Of a stretch of 64,000 nucleotides of DNA, positions 44,406-53,772 are shown one piece after another. The translations under genes were made by a program, and so were the position numbers. The notes beneath the pieces were generated by a model. That model had not been told where the DNA came from. It did no database searches and saw nothing but the letters and a program-made list of their open reading frames with translations. This stretch comes from Microbulbifer variabilis ATCC 700307 (GTDB taxonomy: Bacteria; Pseudomonadota; Gammaproteobacteria; Pseudomonadales; Cellvibrionaceae): NCBI RefSeq assembly GCF_000380565.1, contig NZ_AQYJ01000022.1, forward strand, positions 124,001-188,000, given 5' to 3'. Every line of letters starts with the position of its first letter. Positions within the stretch are counted from its first letter, which is position 1.

Positions 44406-45449
44406 ATGAATTACCGCCAGCTTGGCACCAGCAATCTCAAAGTCAGCCAGATTTGTCTGGGCACAATGACTTTTGGTGAGCAAAATACAGCTGCTGATGC
44501 GGCTAAACAGCTGGATTATGTCTTTGATCAAGGGGTAAATTTTATCGATTGTGCCGAGATGTATCCGGTGCCGCCGCGCCCTGAGACTCAGGGGCTCACC
44601 GAGGAATATATCGGTAAATGGCTGTCGGCCCGTGGCGGTCGTGACAAGGTAATTATTGCCACAAAAGTGGCGGGGCGCGGTGAGGCTAATCCGGGGGTTA
44701 GGCACCTGCGTTCTGGACCGCGCCTCAGCCGAGATCATGTACTGAAAGCTTGTGATGAGTCCCTAAAAAGGCTGGGCACCGATTACCTCGATCTCTATCA
44801 GGTCCATTGGCCGGAACGCCAAACCAACTTTTTTGGTTGTCTAGGGTACCAGCATGGAGGTGATGATGGCATTACTATTGCCGAGACACTCAATGCACTG
44901 GAGGAGTTGGTCAAGGCAGGCAAGGTGCGTTATATCGGTATTTCTAACGAGACGCCTTGGGGCATGCATGAATACCTAAGAGAGTCCGTTGTTTATGGTA
45001 AGCCGCGTATCGTTTCCATTCAGAATCCATACAATCTGCTCAACCGGAGCTTTGAAGTGGGCTGTGCGGAGATCTCCATCCGGGAGCAATGTGGCCTTCT
45101 GGCATATTCGCCACTTGCCTTTGGTGTCTTGTCCGGCAAGTACCTTGGCGGCGCAAGGCCTGCAGGGGCACGCCTGACTTTGTATGAGCGTTTTCAACGC
45201 TACACAAACGATCGCAGTGCAACAGCTACCGGTGCTTATGTGGAGTTGGCCCGCCAGTTTGGTCTAGACCCTGCGCAGATGGCTCTGGCATTCGTCAACC
45301 AGCAGCCGTTTGTGACTAGCAATATCATCGGCGCAACCACCATGGAGCAGTTGCGTAGCAATATTGCCAGCACTGAATTATTTTTGGATAACGAACAGCT
45401 AGCTGCGATTGAAGCTATTCATCAGTACAACCCAAATCCGGCTCCGTAA
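44406..45449 (+). CDS. Aldo/keto reductase, Tas-like
   Basis: 347 residues from the ATG at 44406, preceded by GAGAGAGG. A TIM-barrel NADPH-dependent reductase: LGTSNLKVSQICLGTMTFGE at the start, catalytic region DCAEMYPVPPRPET with Asp/Tyr, the Lys in VIIATKVAG, and the His in YQVHWPERQTNFFG. The YPVPPRPETQG stretch and length are those of the Tas/YghZ branch. The physiological substrate is unknown. Confidence 0.9.
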   Translation: MNYRQLGTSNLKVSQICLGTMTFGEQNTAADAAKQLDYVFDQGVNFIDCAEMYPVPPRPETQGLTEEYIGKWLSARGGRDKVIIATKVAGRGEANPGVRHLRSGPRLSRDHVLKACDESLKRLGTDYLDLYQVHWPERQTNFFGCLGYQHGGDDGITIAETLNALEELVKAGKVRYIGISNETPWGMHEYLRESVVYGKPRIVSIQNPYNLLNRSFEVGCAEISIREQCGLLAYSPLAFGVLSGKYLGGARPAGARLTLYERFQRYTNDRSATATGAYVELARQFGLDPAQMALAFVNQQPFVTSNIIGATTMEQLRSNIASTELFLDNEQLAAIEAIHQYNPNPAP

Positions 45450-45534
45450 TAGGTGGCTCTGCTATCTATAATGGGGAACACAAACCGCTAAATCGGTACC
45501 AATACATCACGTGAGCACGAGAGAGGCAGCTCCC

Positions 45535-45768
45535 ATGGAAACGACCGGGCATCACACGCTCAACGATCTCTTTGCCCAGCTGGGGATGTCGTCGGAAGAT
45601 GCGGCGATTCATGAGTTTCTGATTACTCACTATTTGCATAGGCATGAGAAATTATCTTCCGCATCATTTTGGACTGAGGGGCAGAGGGAGTTTCTTCGGA
45701 GCGCCATAGAGGAAGATTCTGACTGGTGCGTCGCTGTTGATGAGCTGGATTCCCTCCTGCGCCATTAA
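45535..45768 (+). CDS. DUF2789 family small protein
   Basis: 77 residues from the ATG at 45535; the frame is open to 45511 but this is where the family begins. HTLNDLFAQLGMSSEDAAIHEFL, SASFWTEGQREFLRSAIEEDSDW and DELDSLLRH match the DUF2789 pattern of small helical acidic proteins common in Pseudomonas and related bacteria. Function unknown. It is a lone gene upstream of the acyltransferase. Confidence 0.85.
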   Translation: METTGHHTLNDLFAQLGMSSEDAAIHEFLITHYLHRHEKLSSASFWTEGQREFLRSAIEEDSDWCVAVDELDSLLRH

Positions 45769-45881
45769 GTTGTAACACTACTGCGGCTGCTGTCCATTCC
45801 AGCCTGTATCCCATGGGTTATACTACGCCGAATTCAACCGATTAAGCTGGTGACTATTCGCCGGCAGCGTAGCGATACCCG

Positions 45882-46847
45882 ATGGAAAAACCCCGATTTC
45901 GAGTTGCCTTACTGCACCCCCGGCACTGGCTGACCTGGTTGCTCTTTGCTTTTTGGTTCCTGCTGGCCCAGCTGCCTTTTCGTTGGCAGTTGTCTATAGG
46001 GCGTGGTGTGGGCAAGGTGATGATGAGGCTAGCCCCAAGCCGGCGCACTATTGCCGAGCGCAACCTTGCCCTGTGTTTTCCTGAGTTCAGTAAGGCTGAA
46101 CGCTCACAACTTCTTCGTCGAAATTTCGAGTCCAGCGGAATTGCCCTAATGGAAACCGGCATGGCCTGGTTTCGCTCTGCGCGCTGGCTGCGTAAGCGTG
46201 TCTCTATAGAGGGGCTGGAAGCCTTGCAGGATATCCAGGCTGAGGGGCAAGGTGTGCTGCTAATGGCTATGCACTTTACCACCCTGGAATTGGGGGCGGC
46301 TCTTATGGGGATGAGCATTACCCTTGATGGTATGTACCGGCCGCACAAAAACCCTGTATATGACTATATGCAGCGTAAAGGGCGTGAGCGCCATACTGGT
46401 GATGGTAGTGTCTACCAGCGTAAGGATGTTCGTGGGGTATTGCGCGCCCTGCAGCAGGGGCGTGCCGTCTGGTATGCTCCAGACCAGGATTATGGAATTA
46501 AGCAGGGCGTCTTTGCCCCGTTTTTTTCCAATCCTGCGGCAACGGTGACAGGCACATCGCGATTTGCCCGGGTAGGACGCGCCAAGGTAGTACCCTATGT
46601 GCTGACCCGTTTGGAGGATTGCTCCGGTTACCGCCTGAAGGTGTACCCACCTATCGAGGAGATTCCCTCTGGAGACGAACTGCAGGATGCCATCCTGGTC
46701 AACCAGTTCATTGAAGCTCGTATTCGAGAGGCACCAGAACAGTATATGTGGGTGCATCGACGTTTTAAGACCCGGCCGGAAGGCGCCAATAATGTGTACG
46801 AAGGAGTCCGCAAGAAGAAAAAGAAGCGCAGGAAAGTGGCGAGCTAG
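45882..46847 (+). CDS. Lipid A biosynthesis acyltransferase, LpxL/HtrB family
   Basis: 321 residues. An N-terminal membrane helix (WLTWLLFAFWFLLAQLPF) precedes the acyltransferase domain with the catalytic HX4E motif at H131-E136 (HFTTLE). YRPHKNPVYDYMQRKGR, APDQDYGIKQGVFAPFF and YMWVHRRFKTRP are LpxL-family motifs. It transfers a secondary acyl chain, usually laurate, onto Kdo2-lipid IVA at the inner membrane. The protein ends in a very basic tail (RKKKKKRRK), which may contact membrane phospholipid. Confidence 0.92.
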   Translation: MEKPRFRVALLHPRHWLTWLLFAFWFLLAQLPFRWQLSIGRGVGKVMMRLAPSRRTIAERNLALCFPEFSKAERSQLLRRNFESSGIALMETGMAWFRSARWLRKRVSIEGLEALQDIQAEGQGVLLMAMHFTTLELGAALMGMSITLDGMYRPHKNPVYDYMQRKGRERHTGDGSVYQRKDVRGVLRALQQGRAVWYAPDQDYGIKQGVFAPFFSNPAATVTGTSRFARVGRAKVVPYVLTRLEDCSGYRLKVYPPIEEIPSGDELQDAILVNQFIEARIREAPEQYMWVHRRFKTRPEGANNVYEGVRKKKKKRRKVAS

Positions 46848-46939
46848 TCACACTGGCATAGACACTGCGCCCTAAGTAACATACAGGTTCGATTCTGGCG
46901 GTGCTATTCCAGGCCGAGCGCGAAAATTAAGGAGAGAGA

Positions 46940-47815
46940 ATGTTTACCGGCAGTATGGTGGCCTTGGCTACCCCAATGTACGCAGACGGAAGCCTGGATT
47001 GGGACAGTCTGCGCAATTTGGTTGAGTGGCATATAGAACAAGGCACCCGCGCATTGGTTGCAGTAGGTACTACCGGCGAATCAGCCACTCTGGATGTGAA
47101 TGAACACATTGAGGTCATCCGGCGCGTGGTAGATCAGGTTGCGGGGCGCGTTCCAGTGATTGCAGGAACGGGTGCCAACTCAACTACTGAAGCGATTGAA
47201 CTGACAGAAAATGCCGCTCGTTGTGGCGCCGATGCCTGTTTATTGGTGACCCCTTATTACAATAAGCCTTCCCAGGAGGGCTTGTATCAACACCATCGCG
47301 CTATCGCCAAAGCGGTGGCCATTCCGCAGATCCTGTATAACGTGCCTGGGCGCACAGCTGTGGATATGTTGCCCGAGACTGTGCAACGTTTGGCTGCCAT
47401 TGGCAATATTGTTGGAATCAAGGAAGCGACTGGAGACCTGGAGCGGGCTAAAGTTCTATTAGAAACTCTTCCCCAGGGTTTCGCCGTTTACTCCGGCGAT
47501 GACTGCACTGCGATGGAGTTGATCCTGATGGGGGGGCAAGGTGATATCAGCGTCACCGCCAATGTCGCCCCAGCTGCTGTTGCGCAAATGTGTGAAGCTG
47601 CTCTGGCCGGAGATGCTGCGACTGCACGGGCAATTGATCAGCGTATCCAAATATTGCACAAAGTGCTGTTTTTGGAGTCCAACCCGATACCGGTGAAATG
47701 GGCTCTGCGGGAAATGGGGCGTATAGACGGGGGGATTCGCCTGCCGCTGACCAGCCTTTCCCCTGAGCATCATGCTACAGTGCGCGAAGCTTTGCGCAGT
47801 GCCGGCGTACTGTGA
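46940..47815 (+). CDS. dapA: 4-hydroxy-tetrahydrodipicolinate synthase DapA
   Basis: 291 residues, the usual size. A TIM-barrel class I aldolase of the lysine/meso-DAP pathway, condensing pyruvate with aspartate semialdehyde. The Schiff-base Lys is K161 ([10 protein letters not shown]); Y133 and R138 are in [13 protein letters not shown]; the GTTGES loop is at 43-48 and Y107 is in TPYYNKP. The ATG at 46940 follows AAGGAGAG. bamC follows with a 34-bp gap, the gene order shared with Pseudomonas. Confidence 0.97.
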   Translation: MFTGSMVALATPMYADGSLDWDSLRNLVEWHIEQGTRALVAVGTTGESATLDVNEHIEVIRRVVDQVAGRVPVIAGTGANSTTEAIELTENAARCGADACLLVTPYYNKPSQEGLYQHHRAIAKAVAIPQILYNVPGRTAVDMLPETVQRLAAIGNIVGIKEATGDLERAKVLLETLPQGFAVYSGDDCTAMELILMGGQGDISVTANVAPAAVAQMCEAALAGDAATARAIDQRIQILHKVLFLESNPIPVKWALREMGRIDGGIRLPLTSLSPEHHATVREALRSAGVL

Positions 47816-47849
47816 GTCCGCGAACAGAGAATTAACCAGGAAAGCTTTG

Positions 47850-49037
47850 ATGAATAAATTGACCGTTGGAGCCGCGCTCTGTATTTCCAGTCTTACCCTG
47901 GCAGGTTGTGGTGTGTTCGGCAACGATGGCTATTTCCGCGATCGCAGCAATGATTACCAACAGGCCGACAGCTTGGCACCGCTGCAGATACCGGAAGGCA
48001 TCAACGCCAAGCACCAGGAGGAGCTCTATGAGATCCCCCAGATTGCAGGAAATGAACTGGAGCAGAGTGACTTCGAGGTTCCGCGGCCTCAAGCATTATC
48101 TGTCAATGCTGGAACGGAACGGGTAAAGATACAAAAGCTGGGTAGCAACCGTTGGGTGCTGGTATCCCAACCACCGGCAGAGGTTTGGCCTCAGCTGCAT
48201 TATTTCTTGCGCTCCTCGGGCTTACACGTGGAGATGTCTGATGCCAGCACCGGTATTATGGAAACGGCCTGGATGACATTTAACGAGAGCCCGGAAACCA
48301 AAGATAAGTACCGCCTGCAGATTGAAACCGGTGTGCAGCCCGACACTACCGAGATCCACGTGCGTCACCTGTCGGTTGCCGCGGATGCTCCGGTGGGAGG
48401 CTCCGTCAACTGGCCACAGCGTTCCAGTAGCCCTGAACGCGAAGGTTGGATGATCGATGAAATGTCCACATCCCTGGCAACCGAATCCACTGGTGCTTCT
48501 GCTTCATTGGTGGCCCAAGCTATCGGTGGCAGTACTGTGAAGGTTCAGTTGCGCGAGCCGGTAGGCCATGAGCCCTATATCTCTATGGGGCTGGAGATGG
48601 AGCGCGCTTGGGCGACAGTCGCTCATGCGGTGAATGCGGGAGGTTATCGTCTGCATCGTGAAGATTCTGATATCGGCCTTTTCTACGTCACTTACGATGA
48701 GGAGCGCGAGTTGGCCGATAGTGAGGATGACGGTGGCTGGTTCTCTTGGGGTAAGAAGGACAAACAAGATGAGCTGGCCGATAGTGCTAACCAGGTTACC
48801 CTGCAGCAGATTCTTGCCGGTATCGATACCACTGAAGGCACTGAGCCTCCCTTGTTCAAAGAGATCAAAGGGCTTGGTGTAAGCGCTAGTCCCGAAGGAG
48901 AATATCCTGGCTACTTGATTGTGATTCGCGGAAATGATGATGAGATTGAAGTGCGTATCCGCGATACCCGTGGCCAGCCGCTGTCTCGGACCAAAGCCTC
49001 TGAGTTACTACTCTCGATTCAGCAGAACTTGATTTAA
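47850..49037 (+). CDS. bamC: Outer membrane assembly lipoprotein BamC (NlpB)
   Basis: 395 residues from the ATG at 47850, with CCAGGAAAG upstream. The Sec lipoprotein signal ends in LTLAGC. The N-terminal flexible region (DYQQADSLAPLQIPEGIN) is the BamD-binding segment, followed by two helix-grip domains (about 100-200 and 260-390). BamC is an accessory part of the BAM complex that inserts beta-barrel proteins. A Trp/Asp-rich insert near 285-310 (DDGGWFSWGKKDKQDEL) lies between the domains. Its stop overlaps the next gene's start (TAATG). Confidence 0.9.
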   Translation: MNKLTVGAALCISSLTLAGCGVFGNDGYFRDRSNDYQQADSLAPLQIPEGINAKHQEELYEIPQIAGNELEQSDFEVPRPQALSVNAGTERVKIQKLGSNRWVLVSQPPAEVWPQLHYFLRSSGLHVEMSDASTGIMETAWMTFNESPETKDKYRLQIETGVQPDTTEIHVRHLSVAADAPVGGSVNWPQRSSSPEREGWMIDEMSTSLATESTGASASLVAQAIGGSTVKVQLREPVGHEPYISMGLEMERAWATVAHAVNAGGYRLHREDSDIGLFYVTYDEERELADSEDDGGWFSWGKKDKQDELADSANQVTLQQILAGIDTTEGTEPPLFKEIKGLGVSASPEGEYPGYLIVIRGNDDEIEVRIRDTRGQPLSRTKASELLLSIQQNLI

Positions 49038-49810
49038 TGGGCCTGCGCTTCGCCTCACTGGGAAGCGGCAGCAAAGGCAACGGCACTCTGGTCGCCAGTG
49101 GCGACCACTGCCTGCTTGTTGATTGTGGCTTTACCATCAAGGAGACCGAGCGGCGTATGGCGCGGCTCGGTATGTCCCCTGCCAATCTCACTGCCATTCT
49201 GGTAACCCATGAACACAGCGACCACCTGTCTGGGGTTGCTCCTCTCGCGCGTAAGTATGGCTTGGCTGTTTACCTGACCCCGGGCACTCTCCGAGCTCGC
49301 GATATTGGCAAGTTGCCTGAAGTTCACCTGATTGAAGGTCATCAACCGCTTACTGTTGCCGGTATACAAGTCACACCTGTGGCTGTGCCTCACGATGCAC
49401 GGGAAGCTGCGCAGTATGTTTTTCGCAGTCGTGGCAGTAGTCTCGGCCTCCTTACTGATCTGGGGACGGTGACACCTCATGTAGAGGCCCACTTTAGCGG
49501 CTGCGACGCACTGGTTTTGGAGGCTAATCACGATCCCCAGATGCTGGCACAGGGGCCATACCCTCCCTCATTAAAAAGGCGGGTTGGCGGAGCTTATGGT
49601 CATTTGAGTAATCAACAGGCTGCCGGATTTTTGCAGCGGGTGGGCTATGAACAGCTGCAGCACTTAGTGGTGGCCCATATTAGTGAGAAGAATAATACGC
49701 TGGAACTTGCCCGTTCAGCGATGGCTGAGATGGCGGAAAGTGTGGAGAATTGTATTTTTGCCTGCCAGCAAGAGGGATTCGACTGGCTCACTGTGGAAGC
49801 ACGGGGATAG
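49037..49810 (+). CDS. MBL-fold metallohydrolase (WalJ/YycJ-like)
   Basis: 257 residues. The metallo-beta-lactamase motif HxHxDH is THEHSDH (H58, H60, D62, H63), with further metal ligands in VPHDAREAAQY and LEANHDPQML. The N-terminal RFASLGSGSKGNGTLV is characteristic of the YycJ/WalJ group, which are putative exonucleases or phosphodiesterases. It is translated from an ATG overlapping the bamC stop, so it is part of the dapA-bamC operon. Substrate unknown. Confidence 0.9.
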   Translation: MGLRFASLGSGSKGNGTLVASGDHCLLVDCGFTIKETERRMARLGMSPANLTAILVTHEHSDHLSGVAPLARKYGLAVYLTPGTLRARDIGKLPEVHLIEGHQPLTVAGIQVTPVAVPHDAREAAQYVFRSRGSSLGLLTDLGTVTPHVEAHFSGCDALVLEANHDPQMLAQGPYPPSLKRRVGGAYGHLSNQQAAGFLQRVGYEQLQHLVVAHISEKNNTLELARSAMAEMAESVENCIFACQQEGFDWLTVEARG

Positions 49811-49909
49811 GCCCCATTCGCTTCGTACCACTCGGCTCTAAATCTCTCAATACAAATCTGCTTTGCCTTAGTTAGGACGACCTCTGGCTATTCGAGGGAC
49901 GGGGGATAT

Positions 49910-50734
49910 ATGGAAACAATACTGATTTATCTATTGGTTGGGGCGGTGGCTGGCACTATCGCTGGCCTATTTGGTGTTGGTGGCGGCCTGATTATTGTTC
50001 CAGCGCTGGTACTGGTTTTTACCGCTATGGGAGTCTCGCCAGAAATTCTGACCCATATGGCTGTTGGGACCTCACTTGCCACGATTGTTATTACTTCTAT
50101 TAGTTCTGTACGAGCCCATCACAAGAGAGAAGCTGTGGATTGGCAGCTGTTCAGGAAGATGACGCCGGGAATACTGCTGGGCTCTTGGCTGGGAGGGATG
50201 ACGGCGGAACTATTACCTGGGGCCTGGTTACAGTTATTGATAGGAGTCTTCGCCATTGTGATTGCCGTCCGTATGTGGCTGAGTGGCCTCCGCCATGGCC
50301 AGGTTGAGGAGGGAGTTGGTAATCCTCCAGTTGCTCCTTTGCTGGCTGCTGCCGGCGGCGTGATAGGTTGGGCCTCTGCAATTTTTGGTATTGGCGGAGG
50401 GTCCCTCACCGTACCTTTTCTTTCCCGGTGTCGTGTACAAATACAGCGCGCGGTTGCTACCTCTGCAGCTTGCGGGTTACCAATCGCTTTAGCTGGGGCG
50501 CTGAGTTTTACGGTGCAGGGGTGGGATAATAGCCAGCTGCCGAGCTGGAGCAGTGGATATATCTATTGGCCCGCTTTCCTGGGAATCGTCGCAACCAGTA
50601 CCTTGTTTGCCCGTTTTGGGGCCAATTTGGCTCACTGTCTTCCGGCAAAGTGGTTAAAACATGGCTTTGCTGTTTTACTTTGTATGATAGGCGGGCGCTT
50701 TATTTGGCTCAATAGCAGCTTGCTAACCTCTTAG
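49910..50734 (+). CDS. TauE/SafE-family sulfite/anion exporter (1)
   Basis: 274 residues with about eight membrane helices in two repeated halves. The repeated motif GxFGVGGGLIIVPAL (first half) and GIGGGSLTVPFLSR (second half) is the TauE/SafE signature. Family members export sulfite, sulfoacetate and other organic anions. The gene is followed by a paralogue with the same start and topology after a 193-bp gap. Confidence 0.9.
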   Translation: METILIYLLVGAVAGTIAGLFGVGGGLIIVPALVLVFTAMGVSPEILTHMAVGTSLATIVITSISSVRAHHKREAVDWQLFRKMTPGILLGSWLGGMTAELLPGAWLQLLIGVFAIVIAVRMWLSGLRHGQVEEGVGNPPVAPLLAAAGGVIGWASAIFGIGGGSLTVPFLSRCRVQIQRAVATSAACGLPIALAGALSFTVQGWDNSQLPSWSSGYIYWPAFLGIVATSTLFARFGANLAHCLPAKWLKHGFAVLLCMIGGRFIWLNSSLLTS

Positions 50735-50927
50735 ATACTGGCAGATTTTAATGGTAGTTTCCTCTTGAAGCGATTTGGTTGATTGGGGGGATCTTAAGAT
50801 TCTTTTCCTTTGGCAGAATCAGGTGATCCCGTCTTATTATATCTGCCTACTTATCTGTTTATGGGCTCTAAAATATTCACTAACATCTGTCTCGGTGCGC
50901 TATTAGTAGTGACTAAAATGAAGCATC

Positions 50928-51764
50928 ATGGAGATGTTTTTTATTTATTTATTGCTCGGTGCGGTTGCTGGGACTGCAGCAGGCCTCTTGGGAATTGGAG
51001 GAGGCCTGATTATTGTGCCGGCACTGGTACTGATTTTTTCTGCAATAGATATTTCTCCTAAGGTCCTAACCCACATGGCCGTGGGGACTTCTCTGGCGAC
51101 AATAGTCGTAACTTCAATCAGCTCAGTGCGAGCGCACAACGCAAAGGGCGCAGTAGACTGGCACTTATTTTGGCTGATGACCCCGGGAATACTTTTGGGG
51201 TCCTGGCTGGGTGGTGTGACTGCAGACTTATTGCCTGGTGCTTGGCTACAGCTCTTGATAGGTATTTTTGCCATCTTAATGGCAATACGCATGGGATTGA
51301 GTGGCTTGAGAGCTATGCCTCTAAAGAACGGTAATAGCCGGTTACCATCTCGATTTCCCTTAATTTGTTCTGGTGGGGTAATTGGCTGGTTAGCGGCCAT
51401 TTTCGGAATCGGAGGTGGGGCTCTGGTAGTACCTTATTTATCTCACTACCGGGTCAAGATGCAGCATGCTGTGGGAACCTCTGCGGCATTTGGGTTGCCT
51501 ATCGCAATTTCGGGGACTCTCAGTTTTGTTGTGCAAGGATGGAGTAATAAGTTGCTGCCTAGCTGGAGTAGTGGCTACATCTATTGGCCCGCATTTTTGG
51601 GTATTGTTTTAACCAGTGTGTTCTTTGCCAAAGTAGGAGCGAGCTTGGCGCATAGGTTTTCAGCTGAGCGATTGAAATTGTGTTTTGCTTTACTGCTCTG
51701 TGTTATCGGGGGACGGTTTATTTGGCAAAATTTCAGTTTGCTAACAAATGTTTTAGCTAATTGA
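50928..51764 (+). CDS. TauE/SafE-family sulfite/anion exporter (2)
   Basis: 278 residues, clearly a paralogue of the preceding gene: METILIYLLVGAVAGT and MEMFFIYLLLGAVAGT align, as do GVGGGLIIVPALVLVF and GIGGGLIIVPALVLIF, and both carry LPSWSSGYIYWPAFLGI. It has eight helices in two halves. The pair looks like a tandem duplication with moderate divergence, more AT-rich in this copy. It could be a second substrate specificity or form a heteromer. Confidence 0.88.
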   Translation: MEMFFIYLLLGAVAGTAAGLLGIGGGLIIVPALVLIFSAIDISPKVLTHMAVGTSLATIVVTSISSVRAHNAKGAVDWHLFWLMTPGILLGSWLGGVTADLLPGAWLQLLIGIFAILMAIRMGLSGLRAMPLKNGNSRLPSRFPLICSGGVIGWLAAIFGIGGGALVVPYLSHYRVKMQHAVGTSAAFGLPIAISGTLSFVVQGWSNKLLPSWSSGYIYWPAFLGIVLTSVFFAKVGASLAHRFSAERLKLCFALLLCVIGGRFIWQNFSLLTNVLAN

Positions 51765-51803
51765 CTTCAATTACTGGCAATCAACTATCTCGGTTAGCCT
51801 TTA

Positions 51804-51834
51804 AATGAAAGCCGCTGTTTCCAGCGGCTTTCAT
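51804..51834. terminator. Bidirectional terminator between TauE-2 and POT genes
   Basis: ATGAAAGCCGCT-GTTTCC-AGCGGCTTTCAT, a perfect 12-bp stem. It ends converging transcripts; the T-runs are short (TTT). Confidence 0.75.
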
Positions 51835-51861
51835 CAAACTGGACTCAGTTTAAGGCGTCTC

Positions 51862-53394
51862 TCATGCAGTTTTTGTTTCCACTTGGGATTCTGCCGCCTG
51901 CTGACTTTCATTGGTGTCACTTTCCCAATACTTGGATTTCAGGCTGATCAACGCGAGGATAATACCTACGCCGATGGTGAACAGGCTGATTTGCAGGTAA
52001 AGGTCGGGCATTTCTGCAACATTACTAGGATCGAAGTGTCCAGCCAGAAGACCCGAGAAAATATTGCCGATGGAATAAGTTAGGACAAAGACTCCCATCA
52101 TCTGTCCAGCGAAGCGGCGCGGAGACAGTTTGCTAACAGCACTCAATGCTACCGGGCTCAGGCAGAGTTCGCCAACAGTATGCAGGAAGTAAGTTGTAAC
52201 CAGCCAGTATGGAGCGACTTTAAGGCCATCAGCGGCATATTGAGCCGCAAAGAACATCACCAGGAAGCCGCTTGCCATAATGATGAGGCCAATTGCACAC
52301 TTTAGCCCATAGGATGGCGTGATCATCCGCTTACCAAGATTAATCCATAGGGCGGCGAAGAAAGGTGAAAGGGTAATAATAAAGATGGAGTTGAAGCTCT
52401 GCAGCCAAGATGCCGGCATTTCAAAAGAGCCGATAAGGCGGTCAGTATAATCACGACCAAACAAGTTTAGAGATGAGCCGGCTTGCTCGAAGCCTGACCA
52501 GAAAAAAGTAGAGGCCACACAAACCAGGAACAGGGCCCACATTTTCTTTTTTTCGGAACCGCTCAACTTTCCGCCGAAGTAAATGAAGCCGAAGTAGGCC
52601 AGGAAAGTTAAAGTAAAGGCCACCGCGACATATTGAGCCATGACCGTTGGATTAATAACGATAGTGCCATTCATGGCAAGACCGGTGATCAAGGCCACAC
52701 CGACAGCGATTACTCCGATGATCCGCCATGCAAGCTTGGCCTTTTCTGGAGCTAGAGGGTTTTCCGGTGCCAGGCTCGCATCACCCAGATTCCCGATTGT
52801 CCTACGGTATTGGATAAGACCGATCGCCATACCGACCGCTGCTGCACCAAAGCCCCAATGCCAGCCAACATTCTCACCAAAATATCCACAAATTGCATAA
52901 CCGAGAATCGAACCAATATTGATACCCATATAATAAAGTGCGTAGCCACTATCACGGCGAACATCATCGGGCTGATAGAGGTGACCGACCAGGGCACTGA
53001 TATTGGGTTTGAGTAGACCAGTACCGCAAGCAACCAGAATCAGGCCAATAAAGAAACTGCTATCTGTAGGGATTGCCAGAACGATATGGCCACACATGAT
53101 AATAATGCCGCCATACCATATGGTCCGCTGTCCGCCAAGGAGGCGATCCGCAATCCAGCCGCCAGGCAGGCCAAGGAAGTAGACAGCGCCAGTGTAAAGA
53201 CCATAGATCGCCGTAGCAGCAGCGACAGTGAAGGCTAAACCTTCTTCTTGCAAGCTGGCGGTCATAAACAGTACGAGCAGAGCGCGCATACCGTAGTAAC
53301 TCATCCGCTCCCACATTTCAGTGAAGAACAGTGTGGAAAGCCCTTTGGGGTGGCCAAAAAAGCCCCCTCCATTCTGATGTGTATTCGACGACAT
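51862..53394 (-). CDS. POT/PTR2-family proton-coupled peptide transporter
   Basis: 510 residues from the ATG at 53394, with about 12-14 helices. GHPKGLSTLFFTEMWERMSYYGMRALLVLF contains the POT motif ExxERxxYYG (EMWERMSYYG). GGWIADRLLGGQRTIWYGG is the MFS loop, and FYxxINxG appears as YYMGINIGS. POT transporters import di- and tripeptides with protons. It lies at the left end of a cluster of TonB receptors and exported proteins, consistent with peptide use. Upstream is an inverted repeat, listed separately. Confidence 0.92.
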   Translation of the reverse strand: MSSNTHQNGGGFFGHPKGLSTLFFTEMWERMSYYGMRALLVLFMTASLQEEGLAFTVAAATAIYGLYTGAVYFLGLPGGWIADRLLGGQRTIWYGGIIIMCGHIVLAIPTDSSFFIGLILVACGTGLLKPNISALVGHLYQPDDVRRDSGYALYYMGINIGSILGYAICGYFGENVGWHWGFGAAAVGMAIGLIQYRRTIGNLGDASLAPENPLAPEKAKLAWRIIGVIAVGVALITGLAMNGTIVINPTVMAQYVAVAFTLTFLAYFGFIYFGGKLSGSEKKKMWALFLVCVASTFFWSGFEQAGSSLNLFGRDYTDRLIGSFEMPASWLQSFNSIFIITLSPFFAALWINLGKRMITPSYGLKCAIGLIIMASGFLVMFFAAQYAADGLKVAPYWLVTTYFLHTVGELCLSPVALSAVSKLSPRRFAGQMMGVFVLTYSIGNIFSGLLAGHFDPSNVAEMPDLYLQISLFTIGVGIILALISLKSKYWESDTNESQQAAESQVETKTA

Positions 53395-53772
53395 AAGCTG
53401 AATTTCCAATTGTTATAGCTCTAGTAGGGTATGCAGGGCATACCGGGTACATCTCTATTGATCCCGAGCAGTTGCTCGCTTTGACCATGCGGTCATCTCG
53501 TCTATTCAGGAGAAACTATACCCCCTCAAGTATTGATTCGAGATTCTTTAGCTAACTAGTTCTTTTCCTTGCCATAAGAAAGCCCTTCTCATGGAATTAG
53601 AAGATAGAAGCTTGCGAGCTAGCCCCCAAAGCAATTCCTGAAGTTTACCAGTTGTCTAATTTACAGGCGAACCGTTGTCGGATTATTTGGTGAAATGGAA
53701 ATTGGGCACTTCCTTTACTCTCAAAATAGTGGTAAATCCTGTTTGAAAACCTATTTCAAGGGGAAAATAACA
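53395..53772. other. Divergent intergenic region, POT gene and TPR lipoprotein
   Basis: 378 bp. A perfect inverted repeat GGTATGC-AGG-GCATACC (53428-53444) lies 34 bp upstream of the POT start, either an operator or a leader hairpin. The right half is AT-rich with no defined promoter. Confidence 0.45.

Noticed and set aside
50810..51061. 83-codon frame overlapping the start of the second TauE/SafE gene
   Set aside because: It reads the TauE gene in another frame; no independent support.
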